Assembly (NCBI GenBank): GCA_000711775.1
Contig: ARYC01001079.1
Location: 62,001-126,000, forward strand
Direction of reading: 5' to 3'
Origin: Oxytricha trifallax
Taxonomy: Eukaryota; Ciliophora; Spirotrichea; Sporadotrichida; Oxytrichidae
DNA length: 64,000 bases
The notes beneath the pieces are model-generated. The model did no database searches. It saw nothing but the letters and a program-made list of their open reading frames with translations, and had not been told where the DNA came from. Below are positions 61,670 to 64,000 of this stretch, in pieces (the first letter of the stretch is position 1; each line of letters opens with the position of its first letter). Position numbers and translations under genes: made by a program.

Positions 61670-62167
61670 GGTCAGTTAGCACCAAAGAAAAGGTCAGTTG
61701 CCGCTCTGAAAATTAAAAGGTTTAAACTTTTGATATAGATTATGTTTGTTTATTAATTAAAATTGTGGTTTATTACTTTATGCCTTATAAATAAAAGTCA
61801 TCACAAATTGTCTAATTAAGTCAAAATTTTCTTTCATTCTACAAAATTTCGCAATTAATTTAATTATCAGAAGTATTGTTTAAAATTTTTTATATTTTAA
61901 TTAAAGTTCTAAGCTTTATGTTGATTTGTATTTATCAGAAAATAAAATTTATTAGTAAATTTAAAATTTAAAGAAATTAATTCAATCAAACTTGTTCTCA
62001 ACCTTCCTCCTTTCAAAAATACTATAAACAAAATTTTATTTTTATATTAATTTTTTGCCCCTTAATCTTCCCTATTTTTTTAATTAGTTATATTAATGTG
62101 GTATCAAATTTTTTAATGTTTTACTTTTTTCAAATGGGGGTCAAATTTATATATTTAAGTGATTAAG
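61670..62167. other. AT-rich spacer
   Basis: A short GC-richer patch near 61665-61720 (reverse, RAATDLFFGAN) may extend the zinc-finger island; otherwise nothing is seen. It is the 3' flank of the transposase gene. Confidence 0.35.
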
Positions 62168-63690
62168 TCAAAGCATTGCTAAAAGCACCTGAAATCCAGT
62201 CTGTATTGACCTTTAATATCTCATTGCCAATTATTTTTAAGTACGTTTTTTATGTGAAGGAGGGGTCTTAAATGTTTATTTTCTATTTGCCTATTGAAAA
62301 AAAATTTCTATTGGGGCCATCTCAAAATGATAATTGCCTAAATAAAGAATGTTAAGTTAGAACTGTCTTATTTTTCTAAAAATATGTTGACTTCTTTGAT
62401 ACGTGGCATTATCTAGCATAAGCACAACTTTATTTCTCCAATTTGGCAAACTGTTGTCAAGCTTTATGCATAGATTCAGAATAATATAGTAAATAATCAG
62501 TGTATTAGTTCTTCCAATGTTAAGTTAGTAGTATACATCTCCATTAGTTGATATTGCAGCTATCAAATTTACATTATATACCCTTTTAATTAATCTGAAT
62601 AGTTTTTAACTCCCACAAAACCCCAAGAGTTATAGGCAATTTATTTTGCCTAAATATTGCTTTCATCAATGTTTATTATAATTTTCCTTCATTAAGATAT
62701 TCTACAAATTTTTTTTTGCAGCAAAGTGACGAGCTAAAATAAATCAATTGTTCTTAAATCTAAACTGTATAGTTTCTTAAATGAAAAAATTTCTGTCTAT
62801 TTTATAGTTTTAATTTTACTTAAAGTAACACTAATTCCTAATTTCTGAAACATTACTTCTTAAATTTATTTATCTGCTTAATTATATTACCCTTTTCTAT
62901 CTCATCGTAGATAAAATTGCAAATTTAATTTTATTCCTTTTATTAATTTGTTGCCCTATAGCTTTCATTTTTATAATTAGAGATTGATTATTTTTTTATT
63001 ATGCTATCCAATTAGTATCATCTTATCTTAAACTGATTAATTATTTAAGCTTTAGAACACTATCTTTAATTTAAAAGATTAATTATTCCTTAGAATTGGT
63101 ATTAATTTATCTTGATTGATTTAGAGTTTCAAACCTGTAGCTAATTCTTTATATGAGTTGATATTTATTTTGTATTTTAATTTAGATTCAAAGTTTTAAG
63201 AGGATTGCTTTCTGAAACCTTGCTGACAAAGTTTAAATCTAAAAAGTCTTAAGCTTCTTTTAATAGCTCTACCTAATATATTCCTGTAAATTGTTGAATT
63301 ATCTAAAATTATATTTGACAGGCTAATGCCTTTGCAATAAAGACTCTGTTTTCTTATTAAAAATCTATTTATTCGTAATTTGATCGTGCTAATAAAGATT
63401 TTGATTCGTTTCAAGAATAAAAAATTATAAACTTTGGATATTCTAAACTGATCTTTAGCAATGCTTAATTTTCAAGCTCTTATATTGTTCGATAAGAGAC
63501 TTCGAATGTTTCAATTAGACAAACTTCTTAACTAGGCAATTTTATTAATTGAGTTGTTTCCATTTTATAAATATCGTCTTAATCGAAAGAGTCATTTTCT
63601 CTTTAAATGTTTTATTTGAATTCTATTTTTTTCTTCTTCAGATGAAGATTCAAAGTCATTACTATAGTAATGTCTTATATCTTTTTGTTT
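62168..63690 (-). pseudogene. Tc1/IS630-type DD34E transposase
   Basis: The reverse gene starts near 63690 with an acidic N-terminus (SNDFESSSEEEKN). It has a helix-turn-helix-like stretch at about 63330 (LYCKGISLSNIILDNSTIYR) and ends at TGA 62168. Catalytic residues: INIDESNI (62665), VVLMLDNATY (Asp at 62411-62413) and FEMAPIEIFF (Glu at 62306-62308), giving 34 residues between the last two, the DD34E signature. Motifs WGFVGVKNYS and LIAAISTNGDVYY fit the family. A one-base frameshift near 62600 and scattered stops mark it as degraded. It is not close to the TBE transposase, although both are DD34E. No terminal repeats were identified. Confidence 0.75.
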
Positions 63691-63903
63691 TAGTAATTTT
63701 TCAATTAATTTAATCAAGTGTTTTTGTTAAGTTATTATAGTCTTTGAGAAATTTATTCACTTATAAAGAATTTATTCTCTTCAAGACCTAATTAATTTAT
63801 TGGAATTTAAAAACCAAAAATAGATTAATTTCAAAATAATTAAAATTAAGGTTATTCTCTTTTAATCTCATATAAGTAACTAATATCAGAACTATTTTGA
63901 GTA

Positions 63904-64000
63904 ATGGAAAGCAATTTATATCAAGTTAATATTCAATAATTAAAAGAAAAGATTGGGAGTAAGAAAGAGCTAAATGATTTTTTAACTCAGGAATGTGCTG
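63904..64000 (+). CDS. 22-kDa-like protein N-terminus, runs off the window
   Basis: ATG 63904 opens MESNLYQVNIQQLKEKIGSK and continues KELNDFLTQECA to the window edge, with one TAA as Gln. By position and sequence it resembles the N-terminus of the TBE 22-kDa-type proteins (QELIGKFRSKEDLYRYLVQQ) and of the divergent copy at 13681 (HELGGQFKCK). It is divergent from the DD34E transposase, about 210 bp apart, which suggests that both belong to one element. In TBEs the two genes converge instead. Confidence 0.45.

Noticed and set aside
8475-63690. TGA read as tryptophan
   Set aside because: Many in-frame TGA codons sit where Trp or Arg would fit, but intact frames (102/119-aa ORF, 104-aa ORF, spliced 22-kDa gene) avoid TGA and end with it. 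Decay from TGG or CGA explains the rest.

Overview
This is ciliate germline (micronuclear) DNA, most likely from a spirotrich close to Oxytricha or Stylonychia. Four things point there. The DNA is very AT-rich with short, GC-richer coding islands. Long reading frames appear only when TAA and TAG are read as glutamine and TGA is the sole stop. Introns are tiny (26-67 nt, GT..AG). Two complete telomere-bearing (TBE) transposons are present, whose terminal inverted repeats start with C4A4 telomere-type sequence.

Layout. 1-8.5 kb: AT-rich, with a decayed reverse-strand coding segment at 4.1-5.5 kb. 8.5-11.7 kb: a DEAD-type helicase-like gene (reverse, decayed) split by a 535-bp palindromic element with a 9-bp target duplication. 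12.0-13.6 kb: a TIR element with a ubiquitin-like mini-exon. 13.7-15.6 kb: a divergent TBE-like gene pair (22-kDa-like and DDE transposase). 16.3 kb and 32.7 kb: two members of one palindromic MITE family. 19-23 kb: short coding islands that look like macronuclear-destined segments (MDSs). 24.4-24.9 kb: a decayed gene. 26.65-27.76 kb: an intact acidic gene inside 103-bp inverted repeats, with one segment apparently inverted. 27.8-28.3 kb: a small ORF. 29.54-30.17 kb: a palindrome. 30.6-32.2 kb: a decayed gene. 33.72-38.77 kb: an ORF-bearing element with 260-bp inverted repeats, interrupted by TBE copy 1 (34.33-38.48). 40.27-44.29 kb: TBE copy 2 in the opposite orientation. 46.6-50.8 kb: a decayed LINE-like ORF. 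53.0-54.2 kb: a near-perfect palindromic element with 9-bp flanking repeats. 57.9-59.4 kb: mosaic coding on both strands. 60.9-61.7 kb: an MT-A70 methyltransferase-like segment with a C2H2 finger. 62.2-64.0 kb: a DD34E Tc1/IS630-type transposase with a divergent 22-kDa-like ORF running off the end.

The window is dominated by mobile DNA that the ciliate would be expected to remove when it builds its somatic genome. Two insertions sit inside reading frames and can be reversed on paper: the palindrome in the helicase gene and TBE copy 1 in the small-ORF element. In both, removing the element plus one target-site copy restores an open frame across the junction. The TBE 22-kDa gene also contains two short introns. 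Reading through the second gives the classical 22-kDa size, while splicing both extends the protein into a tail conserved between copies. All calls come from reading the sequence; no database search was possible.
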